In this document: positions 1 through 10,720 of the stretch, piece by piece
How the letters are laid out: each line of letters opens with the position of its first letter
Numbering within the stretch: position 1 is the first letter of the stretch
From: Symbiodinium natans
Lineage: Eukaryota > Sar > Dinophyceae > Suessiales > Symbiodiniaceae
NCBI GenBank assembly: GCA_905221605.1
Contig: CAJNDS010002490.1
Coordinates: 195,001 to 259,000, forward strand
Direction of reading: 5' to 3'
Length of the DNA stretch: 64,000 bases
Made by a program: the position numbers and the translations under genes
The notes under the pieces: generated by a model
What the model was told of the DNA's origin: nothing
Seen by the model: the letters and a program-made list of their open reading frames with translations, nothing else
Databases searched by the model: none

Positions 1-34
1 AATCTAGTACCACCAGACCCTCTGAGAACAGACC

Positions 35-133
35 CTAAACCCTAAACCCTAAACCCTATACCCTATACCCTATACCCGAATTGAACCCTAAACCCTGAAC
101 CCTGAACCCTAAACCCTAAACCCTAAACCCTAA
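35..133. repeat. CCCTAAA array with variants
   Basis: Plant-type telomere repeat on the C-rich strand with CCCTATA and CCCTGAA variants. First of the many arrays; together with 236-460 it brackets the exon at 147-225. Confidence 0.95.
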
Positions 134-146
134 AGCCAAGCCCCAC

Positions 147-225
147 CTCCTGGGCTTCCTCCTCCTCCTCGGCCGTCAGCTCCTGGGCCTGATTGCCCTC
201 CTCCGCGCGGCGGAACCTGGGCTCG
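147..225 (-). CDS. Candidate exon, acidic Glu-rich
   Basis: Between CCCTAAA and TTTAGGG arrays. Minus frame: SEPRFRRAEEGNQAQELTAE followed by a Glu run and AQE. Acceptor CAAAG, donor GT (GAG|GTGGGG). Looks like a disordered or coiled-coil segment; function unknown. Confidence 0.5.
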
Positions 226-235
226 CTTTGGCGTA

Positions 236-460
236 GGGTTTAGGGTTTAGGGTTTAGGGTTTAGGGTTTAGGGTTTAGGGTTTGGGGTTTGGGGTTTGGG
301 GTTTGGGGTTTGGGGTTTGGGGTTTAGGGTTTAGGGTTTAGGGGTTAGGATTTAGGGCTTAGAGTTTAGAGTTTAGATTTCAAGGTTTAGGGTTTAGGGT
401 GTAGGGCTTAGGGTTTACGATTCAGGGTTTCGGGTTTAGGGGGCGGCCACATCTTAGCTG
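236..460. repeat. TTTAGGG array with TTTGGGG block
   Basis: TTTAGGG, then a homogeneous TTTGGGG run, then degenerate units. Confidence 0.95.
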
Positions 461-1970
461 CTGAAGATATCATGGTTCAGGTTCAGGGTTTTACGGCTTA
501 GGTTTGAGGGTTTGCGGGCCTAGGGGTTTGGGGTAGGTTCCCGGTAACCTGAAAGGGATGTTGGACTCGTGGGATTTGGCGAGATGCAGAACCCCAAGAA
601 AAGAAGTAGGAATGCTACTGCTGGGCATCCTAGCACAACGGCCCTTGCACGAAACTTCTGACCTAAACAAAGGCCCATGTTCCCAAACCCTAATCCAGAA
701 CTCCAAATAGTACCCTTTACTACTATTGGGTCATTATTCGGAATCCTTAAATGGGATTAGAGTACGTAGTGTAGGGTACATGACCCCAATTTTTGGGTTC
801 ATTTGGTGCCCAAGGCCCAAGGTCCTGCTCATCGGGTGTGCTCATCTCCTCATTGTGACCAGATTGAAATCCTAAACCCTTAAAGCCCTAAACCCTAAAC
901 CCTAAACCCTACGCCAAAGAGACCCTAGACCCTAAACCAAACTTTGCACACGTCCATCAGCCAGAGGACTGGTCTCCATGCCTTGAGGTAGTGTGCATGG
1001 AGCATCTGAAGGCAGTCTTCACCCAGACCCCTGGGAGCATCCCAAAAAAGTAGATCCCTTTAAGGGCTCCTAAGAATGACCCGATAGTAGCATAGGGTAC
1101 TATTTGGGGGGTCTACTTTTTGGATCCTCCCAGACATCTGGGCAAGCGCGGAAAGATTTGCTTGGTGAAGACGCATCTCGGCCGGTTCTCCATCCGTGCA
1201 CATGCCTGCATAGCACTGGAACAAAGACTAATGTAGGGGCCTGAATAATTAATTGGAACAGGGTGTTGGAGTTTTTATCGTATGATTATAAAGGGATCGT
1301 AAGGGAATACTATTCGCAATTAGTCTGACCCTATATTCTCAGTGTTATGATGTCAACATCAAGTCACAAGACTTGTACGAGCTGCTGAACCTTGCCACAG
1401 TGGCGCGAACAAAAAAAAGCTGGTAGGAACACTTCGAGCCACTAAGGATCGAAACGATTCTGACTAAACCCTAAATCGTAAACCTCCAACCCCCCCTATT
1501 GAAATTGAAGAAGCTTGTGTGTCCCTTTGGACCCCCGCTTGAACGCGAAGTCATGGAAACCCCAGGATCCGAAACTTTAGGGTGTAGGGATTGGGGTTTA
1601 GGGGTTAAGGGGTTGGTGTAGGGTCTATGCTGGGTTACCTAGAACAAATTTTTTTGTGGGAGGCCATTGGCGGCAATCCCGAAAATACGTGCATGAGTTA
1701 GAATCTAGGGGCCGGCGAAGTGCAGTGCATTTGGGGCTCTTCTCACTTAAGCAATGATCTCCTGAACAACAGCCTTTAGGCGAGTGGCTGTGCGATCGCT
1801 GCCTCAAGGTCCTCCAGTGGCTAAGGGTTTGATAAGGTTTAGGGTTTAGGGTTTAGGGTTTGGGGTTTAGAGTTTAGGGTTTCGGGTTTAGGGCTGCTAA
1901 AAGGTTCAGGGCCAGTGCTCCAGGGTTGCAAGCACCCGAAACCCTGACCCTTGCTTGAAACCTACAACTA
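461..1970. other. Mosaic of degenerate telomere-like sequence and short palindromic elements
   Basis: Contains two related elements at about 709-810 and 1040-1135 (shared words AGTACCC...GGGTCATT and the reverse complement), a family G element at 1255-1335, and short repeat runs at 880-910 and 1830-1900. No gene found. Confidence 0.5.
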
Positions 1971-2107
1971 CAAGTAGGCCCCCCCCCCCCCCCCTTACCA
2001 TACCAACTTTAGCTATGAAGGAGACATGACCTGAAAAGTAGGACTTACAACCCAATTCAGTGCCCTTTTAACCCTGTTTATGACTAGGGGGCCCCTACCA
2101 TGTACCC
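1971..2107. mobile_element. Family B palindromic element
   Basis: Ends AAGTAGGCCCCC and GGGGCCCCTACCATGTAC; inside CTTACCATACCAACTTTAGC. Other copies: 6691-6810, 44400-44520, 54531-54748, 55450-55566, 56217-56320 (left half), 59228-59338. Confidence 0.72.
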
Positions 2108-2184
2108 CTAAACCCTAAACCCTAAACCCTAAACCCTAAACCCTAAACCCTAAACCCTAAACCCTAAACCCTAAACCCTAAACC
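2108..2184. repeat. CCCTAAA array
   Basis: About ten perfect units directly following a family B palindromic element. Confidence 0.95.
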
Positions 2185-2520
2185 ATGGCCGGCAAATCGT
2201 AGTAACTAACCCTTTAAACCTCAGGCACTGAATCCTCCTGCCTGAGGGTTATGGACGGGATAGGACTCGGGCTTAGGGCTTAGGCGGCCTCTTGGTTTAG
2301 GTTTGAAGGGTTTAGGGTTTAGGGCTTCGGGCTGAGGGCTTCGGGTTTGGGGTTTAAAGGCTTGAGCGTCTGAGCACCAAGTCCCCAAATACCTTGCACC
2401 CTGAGCATCAACTTGCCCAAACTCAACAACGGCATCGACTATCCTAAGCGCCAAATGCAAAAAAAAACAACCAAATACCCTGCACCTTAAACCCCAAGAT
2501 GCCCCAAAAGGTTCAGGGTT

Positions 2521-2735
2521 TAGGGTTCAGGGTTTAGGGGTTTAGGGGTTAGGGTTTAGGGTTTAGGGTTTAGGGTTTAGGGTTTAGGGTTTAGGGTTTA
2601 GGGTTTAGGGTTTAGGGTTTAGGGTTTAGGGTTTAGGGTTTAGGTTTAGGGTTTAGGGTTTAGGGTTTAGGGTTTAGGGTTTAGGGTTTAGGGTTTAGGG
2701 TTTAGGGTTTAGGGTTTAGGGTTTAGGGTTTAGGT
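2521..2735. repeat. Long TTTAGGG array
   Basis: Over 25 nearly perfect units with one 6-mer slip, then a unique exon-like insert on the right. Confidence 0.97.
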
Positions 2736-2758
2736 GAACCCCAAACAATCCCCATGGC

Positions 2759-2835
2759 CTGGTCTTCTGCGAAGGCCTTCTGCCAGCTGTCCACCTCCAG
2801 CAACAACGACAGCAGCGCCTGGGGGCCATTCTGGG
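2759..2835 (-). CDS. Candidate exon, helical Leu-rich
   Basis: Minus frame contains NGPQALLSLLLEVDSW and QKAFAEDQ. Acceptor CCTACAG and GC donor (CAG|GCCATG). GC-rich, unlike its surroundings. Product not recognised. Confidence 0.5.
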
Positions 2836-3227
2836 CTGTAGGAGCCTGAATATTTGAGCAGGTTTTTTTTTTTTTTGGGGGGGGGGGGGGGTTTTAGGGT
2901 TTAGGGTTTAGGGTTTAGGGGGGGGGGGGGTTTATTATAGTATTAGTCACAAAGGGGAGCAGATTGAAAATAATGAGAACAGCGTTTGGGGGGGGGGGGG
3001 GGGGGGTTGTTGTTGTGTAGTTCTAAGGGGACCATGAGGGAATACAATTAGTAATTATTCCGCCTCCTATGTTAGGGTTTTCGTTAACTTAGCTAGTGCG
3101 AAACTAGGGTTCTACTTGCAGCATGCCGCCTTACAGCGAAGACATAAACAAGGGACCCGAAACCCAAAACCCAAAACCTTTGAACGAAGGTATCGGGCCA
3201 GAGTAAGGGATCATACAACTGCCCCTG

Positions 3228-3385
3228 CTTGGAGATTCATGGCACTCATTAACCTCTTATCAACTGTACTTGCAACCCACTTACAAGCCCCTTAAGTGCC
3301 CTAATATGATTATACAATCAGTCATAACTACACGTATAGTTAATTGGTCAATAAGTAACATGAACCTCCAAGTAGAAATCTCCCA
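3228..3385. mobile_element. Family C palindromic element
   Basis: Ends GCTTGGAGATTCATGGCACT and AACATGAACCTCCAAGTAG are inverted copies. Interior rich in ACTTATAAGT-like words. Other copies: 14246-14370, 15508-15652, 22500-22570 (part), 25052-25183, 54957-55127. Confidence 0.75.
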
Positions 3386-3404
3386 ATGGGGGGCCACTAG
3401 GGGC

Positions 3405-3470
3405 CTCGGTCCGCTTTCGGTGCGGCCGCTTGCGGGCATGGACGTCGAGTAGGAATCTCAGGATGCGATC
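3405..3470 (-). CDS. Candidate exon, basic segment
   Basis: Minus frame DRILRFLLDVHARKRPHRKR between acceptor CCAG and a GC donor (GAG|GCCCC). It overlaps the end of a palindromic repeat on its left. Not recognised. Confidence 0.4.
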
Positions 3471-4336
3471 CTGGTTTTGGGTTTAGGGTTTTAGGGTTGG
3501 GGTTTAGGGTTCAGGGTTGAGGGTTTTGGGTTTAGGGTTTTGGGCTTGTAGTTTAGGGTTTAGGGAATAGGGTTTAGGGTTTAGGGCCTAGATAGGGTTT
3601 AGGGTTTAGGCTTAAGTCTTCACTGTCATGGCCCGAGATTGAGTTGATTGAAGGTTCATTCATGGGTAGTTGAAAAGTGGGTTGCAACTACCCGTATGCC
3701 CTTTTGCTTGTAAACTTCTTTATTGTTAACCGAATGAACGTTACGTGAAATTAGGGGCCGTAATCTCACTTAACTTACTCATTCCTGAGCCATTTTTGTA
3801 TTATTTCACTCTCTTATTGCGTACACCCATACGAACAACATTGTTCTCCACTTCTTTTCGGCTACTCTTCTGCTTCGTTATTGTCACTTGTTCGTTTATT
3901 CGCTTCGCGCATGCACTTCGTTAGTACCAATATTCGAAGAGCAAATCTCGGAACACAATAAAATTGGTCGGTAGCACCCACTAAAATGTACCAAGAACAC
4001 GCGTACTTTGCATGCGGTAGGAAAGGGGCTTCGCGGGTTTAATGATTTTCTTACAAGGGCCCGTGATCATGAATCATTAGCCCTCAATTTCCAATGTCTG
4101 GTTTTCGTGAAAGAGTAGTACTGTAATCGTAATCATACCAGAATTATCGTAGTGACGTTGCACGCTATTTCGTGTGCCCCCAGGGAACAGTCGTCTACAT
4201 TTTTAACCTTGATGAGAATATGTGAGTTTAACTGGGGCAGAGTGGCCTTCAATTGAATTTAAATAACCCATGAACCTCTGACTTCTAATTTATAAACTCT
4301 TGAACCTTGAAACCTGAATTGAAACCTTAGGCGCGC

Positions 4337-4418
4337 CGCACGCAATGTTCTTGCGACACCCGGAAGCCTTGACGTAGTAGGGGATTTCACCGGGCACCCC
4401 CAAAGCAGTCAAGCAGTC
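4337..4418 (-). CDS. Candidate exon, Cys-containing
   Basis: Minus frame DCLTALGVPGEIPYYVKASG then CRKNIACG. Acceptor ATTCAG, GC donor. The composition is strongly protein-like, but I do not recognise the domain. Confidence 0.5.
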
Positions 4419-4603
4419 CTGAATAGCCCGACAAACTTGACTTTACGGGAGGGGCGACGTTTAGGGTGTACGGTTTAGGGTTTAGGGTTTAGGGTTTAGG
4501 GTTTAGGGCTTAGGGCTAAGAACGCCGAGTTGTTGGTTGGGACATCGGGGATGCGTTGCGGGTTTAGGGCTTACTTCTGCCTTGGGGCTGGAGGTTACCC
4601 GAC

Positions 4604-4690
4604 GGGTCCATGTACCGAAATAGGGAATACTTGGGCCTTAAAGTAGTTCCCATATAGGGACTTTGGGGCCCAAGTATATGACAAACCCCA
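4604..4690. mobile_element. Family E element
   Basis: GTCCATGTACCGAAATAGGG ... GGGCCCAAGTATATGACA. Other copies 10940-11035, 41078-41178, 42063-42165, 43190-43290, in both orientations. Confidence 0.68.
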
Positions 4691-5890
4691 AACCCTAAAC
4701 CCTAAACCCCAAACCCTAAACCCTAAACCGGTACATGGGGGGTCCTTGTGCTCGATCTTGTCAAGGGCTGACTTGTCGATGCGACTGTCCTCTCCACATG
4801 GGGGCGCCCGAAAAAGCGGGGGTACCCTTTTCGGGGGTTCCCGAAAATAGGGTTTAGGGTTTCTAGGGTTGAAGGTACCCTTAAAATTGGGGGATAAAGA
4901 GGGTTTAGGGCCCTTTTTTGGGGGGTCCCTTTTAAGGGGATTCTATTCTATTTTGGGTATAGGAGGGCTGCCCCTATTTCGGGAAACACGTCCCTCAAAC
5001 TAGGGCAGCTGCAGTCCAGACACATTGTATACTTAGTGGGTTGGCCCTTTTCAACCGTCTGAGCAAGAATCTCAAATTTCATCCTCTTAACATCAACAAG
5101 GGATTACGGAACGTATCCTAAGGGCCTACGGACTTCAAAGGCCTCAACCTCTGAAAACTGATGCAACACAGAACTCCCTGGGCCCACGAACCCCAGATTT
5201 TTTTCCAACGTTCACAAACCTGCCTTTTGGCCGAAACCCGAAACCCTCAAGAGATTCAGACTCGTACCCCTGAGGTCGCGCCCCTTCAGGCTTCCCTGAA
5301 TGTACTCCTCATGTGGGCCCTGCAGCCTTAAGCAGGCTGCTTCGTATCCTGTAGGGTTGAAAGAGTCTGGGCTTTAAGGCTTAGGGTTCAGGATTTAGGA
5401 ATCCTGCCTGGGTGATGCGGCAGACCTGGCCAGAGACATCCGCTCAGGGCCCAACACTAAGCCCTACAACCCTGGACCTAAGCCCTACTTAAATCCTACA
5501 CTGCACCCCTGGAGGCTTCAAGGTTTAGGGTTTAGGTTTGGGGTTTACACGGGCTTACTTGGAAAGTTCATACAGGTAGTAGAAAGCTCAAAGCGCAACG
5601 ACGCACAAACGACTGTAGGTCATCAGACGGTCATCAGGCCAATCGCACATCTATGACAACTACATGTTCTGCAACGTGACCCGGACATGAATGACATCAC
5701 GATGTCATGGGTGAACGATGTATATATATATAATATGTGTATATATATATGTATATATCAGCTAACATCAGGCTAACATCTCTACGCGTCACGATGCTGG
5801 GGGGGGGGGTTGGGCCCAGGCAGTGTGAGGGCGTGAGTGTGAAGGATGGGTGAACTCGTCCCGCCATGTGATTCCTCAGCGCGTCACATC
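4690..5890. other. Intergenic/intronic mosaic
   Basis: A family I element (4790-5000), degenerate unique sequence, and an AT-dinucleotide stretch at 5720-5755. No supported gene. Confidence 0.4.
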
Positions 5891-5893
5891 AAG

Positions 5894-6350
5894 CTATGAC
5901 ATCTTGACCGTGATGTGGCACAACTGCAACATCAACAGAACTGCTATCATATTCAGTGTGACTGTCAGCATTGTTTGCAAAATCAACGACTCATGGAACT
6001 TCATGGACGAGGATGACGTGGACTGACGGGGATCATGGGTCCAGCCACGTAACGCACATGGCATGGCAAGCAGATGGCTTGCCGCCCGCCTGGCCTCACC
6101 GCATGAGCCTGTCAAAGGCTGCATGCCAATGCTCGCCTTGAACGGATCCTCGCTGCCGCTCAAGGGCGATGCGTTCATGTAAGCCATCTCGGCTGAATAC
6201 CATGCAAGGAACAGTGGTGTCAGTTCATCCAGCGTTGAAAGCTTGCTGACATTGTGCGCGTCGTCGCTGGAACCGCGACTGTGGTCGTCGCTACCTCCAC
6301 TGCCAAGCGTTGTAGCTGCGACAGTCTGGGCGATGTCACATAGTTAAGTT
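5894..6350 (-). CDS. Hypothetical ORF outside the telomere-repeat matrix
   Basis: An open minus frame of about 150 codons ending in TAG at 5894, with the first ATG at 6187. N-terminal half polar (GSGGSDDHSRGSSDD, LDELTPLFLAWYSAEM); near the C-terminus a hydrophobic stretch LTVTLNMIAVLLMLQLCHI that could span a membrane. The surrounding 5.6-6.5 kb has no telomere-like repeats and contains many TGACATC-like words and AT dinucleotides, so this may be part of an inserted element. No homology recognised. Confidence 0.35.
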
Positions 6351-6504
6351 ATCATCATAAGGCTCTGCGATTCACTAGATCTATATCATGGCCCTACGTG
6401 CTACGGCCCTACGTCCTACGGACGGTCCCACAGTCCTGGCTCTGACCCTTGCCGTTCACACCAAGAAAGAAGCTATGGCACTCTAGACGTCCAAAAAGGG
6501 TGCC

Positions 6505-6605
6505 GTAATAATGAGACTAGGGTTTTGGGGGTTATGCTAGAAAATTTATAAAAGGGACCACAAGGGAATTCTAGTAGTACTGCAATTATTACGACCCCAA
6601 AAATG
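6505..6605. mobile_element. Family G element
   Basis: GGGGGTTATGCTAG...TTATAAAAGGGACCACAAGG ... ATTACGACCCC. Other copies 1255-1335, 2945-3075, 43600-43700. Confidence 0.62.
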
Positions 6606-6690
6606 GACTCGACTCTCCTGGAAGGTCTTACGCGAAAAAGTATCAAAAAAAACAATAAGACAATGCAGGGGGTGGCAGTGGTCCATGATC

Positions 6691-6810
6691 AAATACAAGT
6701 AGTGGCCCCCTTTCTATACTAACGTTAGTTGAGGGAATTTTAACCCAAATGGTCAGATTTATTTAGGGCCCTTATAACCCTATCTATAACTAGGGGGGCC
6801 CTACATGTAC
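6691..6810. mobile_element. Family B palindromic element
   Basis: Shares TACTAACGTTAGTTGAGGGA and the GGGGGGCCCTACATGTAC end. Confidence 0.7.
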
Positions 6811-7111
6811 TGAGCATTCTTCAAGACCATGGCACCTGGACACACAACCACAACTGATCTTGAAGCACCAACAGTGAAATGCGTGTATTTATTACGATGC
6901 ATTTCGCGGTAAACGATTTTGGACGGTTTATAACCTTAGTTCAGAAGCCCAACCCGAAGCTGAGGGGGGGATAGGGAGAAAACAAAAAGACGGTTCACAG
7001 GGCCTCAGGGCTTCAGTAACCGAAAGCACAAACCTAACCCTTAATCCCCAGACCCCAAACCAAAAACACCAAACCCCAAACCCTCAACCCTAAACCCTAG
7101 CAACACAAAGC

Positions 7112-7159
7112 AGAAGGCACTGCTCGCCGGAAGGTCTCGAAGGCGGCAAAGATGTCGTC
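7112..7159 (-). CDS. Candidate short exon
   Basis: Minus frame DDIFAAFETFRRAVPS, acceptor GAAAG and GC donor (TCT|GCTTTG). An amphipathic helical sequence between CCCTAAA and TTTAGGG repeats. Confidence 0.42.
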
Positions 7160-7373
7160 CTTTCATTTCAGGGGATTCATAAGGGTTTAGGGTTTAAAGT
7201 TTAGGGGTGGGAGGAGGCAAGGTTCAGCTCAGTGGTTCGTTTTGGGGAAGGCCGGGCGTGAGGATTCAGGTTTGATCCCTAAACCCGAAACCCTAAACCT
7301 TAAACCCAAAACCCTAAACCCTAAATCGAAAGGGTTACACGGATTAGTCCGAGGAGTGGGGGGAAGTTGTAAG

Positions 7374-7488
7374 GGCCTTTCAGAAGGCCAACAGAGCTCT
7401 GGGGTTCGACACGAGGGACTCGGCGAACGTGCTTTCATCCAAGTACTGCGGAAAGATCTTCGTAGCCCTGGGACTCTATCGACCTACA
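7374..7488 (+). CDS. Candidate plus-strand exon
   Basis: Plus frame AFQKANRALGFDTRDSANVL, then SSKYCGKIFVALGLYRPT, from acceptor TTGTAAG to a GT donor formed by the telomere repeat itself (ACA|GTTTAGGG). Bracketed by CCCTAAA left and TTTAGGG right. The minus strand is open but less protein-like. Confidence 0.5.
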
Positions 7489-7639
7489 GTTTAGGGTTTA
7501 GGGTTCAGGGTTTAGGGTTTAGAGTCAGGGTTTAGTAGTAGCTACCCCATAATCAGCAGGCGTAACCCGTAAAACTGTAGGTAGGGCCATCTTAAAGTGG
7601 CCCGATCTTGTTGGAGTCGGTCATTTAAAGCCTTAACCC

Positions 7640-7795
7640 TTCACCCTTCAATTCAGGGAACCGGGCACCAAACAAAAGGGCAAGGCTACCAAGAAATGGA
7701 CCCTGAAGCCGAAAATCTCACTAAACCCGAACCCTACTAAGTGGATGCTGGAGAGATGGTTCATGAAGGACGTGGTACCAGGCGACACGAATACA
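7640..7795 (+). CDS. Candidate plus-strand coding segment
   Basis: Plus frame open for over 55 codons, with REPGTKQKGKATKKWTLKPK and KWMLERWFMKDVVPGDTNTQ. The middle includes CCCGAACCC-type repeat, so two exons (acceptors ATTCAG and CTACTAAG) are possible. Not recognised. Confidence 0.38.
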
Positions 7796-7824
7796 CAGCG
7801 CGGTTTTGGGGTTTAGGGTCTAGG

Positions 7825-7945
7825 GTAGCCCAGCAACCATATTACAATAAGGGCACCTTTTTTTGCCTGGTTACTTTAGAAGGGAACCCAGAACCAAAAA
7901 AAGGGTAAAGGGTGGTACACCACTGGGCTACCAAGGAATGTTGGC
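7825..7945. mobile_element. Family H element
   Basis: GTAGCCCAGCAACC ... GGTTACTTTAGAAGGGAACC ... CACTGGGCTACC; arms GGTAGCCC/GGGCTACC. The second copy is at 26105-26205. Confidence 0.66.
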
Positions 7946-8148
7946 AAAGAGCCTGCCTCAAACCCGAACTCCACAAGCCTTGAAGCCTGGAGACTCCAAC
8001 AGATCCCTGAACCGCAAGGACAACGAAAATAAACAACACATATAAAGACTAAGCCCTAAACCCTAAACCCTAAACCCTAAACCCCAAACCCCAAACCCCA
8101 AACCCTAAACCCAAACCCTCAACCCTAAAACCTAAACCCTAAGCGAGC

Positions 8149-8183
8149 CTCATCCAGCCCGGTGCCGGTGAGCACGGTGAAAC
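8149..8183 (-). CDS. Candidate short exon
   Basis: Minus frame FTVLTGTGLDEA between acceptor GCGTGAG and GC donor (GAG|GCTCGC). Short; support is splice signals, GC content and bracket position only. Confidence 0.4.
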
Positions 8184-8622
8184 CTCACGCTCAGTTCTCT
8201 ATATTAACATTACATGAAACTCAAGCAAATGGGTTAGGGTTTAGGGTTCAGGGTTCAGGGTTGGCCCCTTTTTGGGAGCTCAAGGTTTAGGGCTTAGGAT
8301 GTTAGGGTTTAATTATAGGGTTTTGGGGGTTTAGGGACATGGCACGTGAAATCCCTCCAGACTCAAGCCTCCTCAACCCTGACCCTGAACCCAAACCATA
8401 CAACACCCCTATTGTGCAGCACCCAAGCACCCCCATCAAACACTAAACCCTAAAACCGAAACCGTAAACCCTAAACCCCGAAACCTTAAACACCGGCAAC
8501 CCCCAAAACCCTACAAGCCCAAAAGCCCAAAACCCTAAAACACAAAGAGCAACCCAAAACACCTAAACCCTAAACCCTAAACCCCAAACCCGAAACTCTA
8601 AGCCCCAAACCTAACCCTGGCC

Positions 8623-8704
8623 CTGGCTCAGCCCTGCACTGTACTTGGCCGCTGCAAGACGCTTGAGGCCGTCTTCCAGCATGGCCAAGGTGTCAGCCAT
8701 GCTC
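8623..8704 (-). CDS. Candidate exon, helical
   Basis: Minus frame SMADTLAMLEDGLKRLAAAK then YSAGLSQ; acceptor CTGGCAG. Bracketed by CCCTAAA and TTTAGGG. Strong alpha-helical pattern; product unknown. Confidence 0.52.
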
Positions 8705-9455
8705 CTGCCAGTTGAGGGTTTAGGGTTTAGGGTTAGTTGTGGTTTGGGGTTTAGGGTTTAGGGTTGAGGGCTTTAGGAACCTTAAACTGAGTTAAGCCCG
8801 TCGAAGAGAAATCTTCCACTAGTCCTGCTACTGCTACTGCTGCTACTACTACTACTACGACGACGACGACTAGCATGACTACTACATCTACTGCGACTAC
8901 AGGTTGAGGTTTTCCCGCGACTTGGGTTCTTGGGGCTCTACTCATGTGGGTTTGGGAAACAAGGCCTTAGGCGTGCAACGCCACAAATTCTGCCTGATGC
9001 TAGTGAGAGAGTACAATGCGTCTCTTGAAGGAATCTTAGGACCATTAAACCCTGCACCCCAACCCCTAGACTGAACTTGGAACCCTAGCAGAAATTATAA
9101 TTTTAGCTGTTTCTTAGGAATTACAATGCCCCAACAATTAAATAACGTTCCCAAGAATCCCCAAGACCCTGTCTAGAGCCCTATCGGAGACGTGGGGTGA
9201 CTTGGTCCTCTGTGGTGCGACGCTCACGGGCGACGATTCACCTGAAAGGGGCTCCACGCGGAGAGGTGCTTGGTGGTTTAGGGTTTAGGGTTTATAGGGT
9301 TTAGGGTTTAGGGCTTAGGGCTTAGGGTTTCGGATGGTTTGGGGTGCAGGCTTTTGGGGGTGCTTGGTGGGTTTCGAGACTCTGTGGGCAGAAACCCGGG
9401 AAACACAATTCTATCATTCCTGGCGGGTGGGCCAACTATCCCTTAAAGTCTAAAC

Positions 9456-9517
9456 CTGGAAAGTGCCTTCGTCCTCTGCATCGGATGAGGCATCGGGAGC
9501 AGCTGGCGCCTCGACCA
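9456..9517 (-). CDS. Candidate exon, acidic
   Basis: Minus frame VVEAPAAPDASSDAEDEGTF ending at a GT donor (CAG|GTTTAG); acceptor CCGGAG. Typical of an intrinsically disordered linker. The plus-strand frame here is an antisense shadow. Confidence 0.48.
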
Positions 9518-9592
9518 CTCCGGTAATATGCGGGGGGGGGAGGGGGAGGGTGTTTGCGAATATGGGGTTTAGGGTTAGGGTCAGGGCCCCCC

Positions 9593-9940
9593 TCATGTAC
9601 CCCTAAATACTACAATCTGGATTATAGACCCCCCCCAAAAAAAAGAGTACTCGTTGTTTTTTCGGAAACCTACGTGTATGTGCCTGTTTAGGTCAAATGG
9701 GCTCGCTATTCGTTCGGGGTGGTGCAACAGGAGCCTGTGTGAGTAGGGTAGTTCGGGTAGTTGGTGTTGAAACGTTAGATAGTCATGGAAATTGTTAACC
9801 CGCCTAAAAGTACTGAAGCCCACCTCATCCTCAACTTGCTGAAAGTATCCCGCCATTTCACTCTCTCCTCCGCATTCGATTGAGACCAAAAGTGCCGGGA
9901 ATCGCCCGGGCTGATCTGGCGGGGTCAGGCCCGCCTCCGA
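9593..9940 (-). CDS. Hypothetical ORF
   Basis: Open minus frame of more than 110 codons with GESEMAGYFQQVEDEVGF and STFRRVNNFHDYLTFQHQ, ending TAG at 9593. It sits in a 780 bp stretch free of telomere-like repeats. Base composition is less GC-rich than neighbouring exons. It could be a repeat fragment rather than host coding sequence. Confidence 0.33.
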   Translation of the reverse strand, partial: SEAGLTPPDQPGRFPALLVSIECGGESEMAGYFQQVEDEVGFSTFRRVNNFHDYLTFQHQLPELPYSHRLLLHHPERIASPFDLNRHIHVGFRKNNEYSFFWGGSIIQIVVFRGT

Positions 9941-10098
9941 AAAGTCTGTATTCCCCAGCAGGGGTCGGGCGAACCTCCTGTAGAACGTGTCTGAGGTTCC
10001 GCGGCACGCCTCAACAATCTCAAAAGCGCCACTTCCTCAGGTGAAATTGGTCGCGAGGCGAGCGGGGCTTCTTCCGCCTTCACGACAGAGAGTGCCAT
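9930..10098 (-). CDS. Possible first exon of a minus-strand gene
   Basis: ATG at 10098 opens MALSVVKAEEAPLAS, then SPEEVALLRLLRRAAEPQ and a Pro/Gly-rich tail to about 9930. GC-rich and followed on the same strand by candidate exons at 9.5, 8.7, 8.2, 7.1, 4.4, 3.4, 2.8 and 0.2 kb, which could form one gene. The frame is open upstream of the ATG too, so the start is uncertain. Confidence 0.42.
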
Positions 10099-10611
10099 TG
10101 CGCGCGGGCGCACAAGAGCACCGAAGTGTTTCGAGAGAAGCACCAGAGGGGCGCGAGTCAAAGTAAACAACAAACGCCGAAGAAACCCGAACACCCCCAA
10201 AGGTCAAAGTTGGCTGGGGTGCAACTTGCGCCAAAAATGAAGAACTTACCCTCTAAGGGTTTCTATACTGTCCCCCGAAGAAAGCCCCGAAGAAAAGCCC
10301 CGGCCCATATTCTGGGCCGACAAGAACTTCATAACTTCGGGTGGTGGGCCGGGTTCAGGGACTAGGAGTAGGGTTTAGGGTTTAGGGTTTAGGGTTGAAT
10401 GGGTTCGCGGTGCCCCTCGGCAGGCCAAGTAAAAACACCTCGAGGGCTTTACTTGTCCCAACGAAGCCTTTGAAGGAAACACTAAGCCCCAAACCCTTCA
10501 CCCTACACCCTAAACCCAAAACCCAAAACCCTGAACCCCAAACCCTAAACCCTAAACCCTAAACCCTAAACCCTAGCCCTAAACCCTAAACCCTGGGTTC
10601 CACAAATCCGG

Positions 10612-10720
10612 GGCCGTATTTCGGAGTTCCACCCCAGCTCTTACGAGCTGTCAACTGCTGTGGCGCCTGCGCAGGCAACTTCTCCCCCGTTGACGCCGCA
10701 ACTGCAGCATCAGAAGCAGG
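10612..10720. other. Exon-like insert open on both strands
   Basis: GC-rich insert between CCCTAAA and TTTAGGG. Minus frame: STGEKLPAQAPQQLTA and KSWGGTPKYGPGFVEP with donor GT. Plus frame: EFHPSSYELSTAVAPAQ ... LQHQKQ with a GC donor (CAG|GCTTAG). Both look protein-like; strand unresolved. Confidence 0.45.

Noticed and set aside
8751-8945. 64 aa Val-rich ORF
   Set aside because: Arises from an ACT/ACG trinucleotide run at 8820-8890; no coding support.
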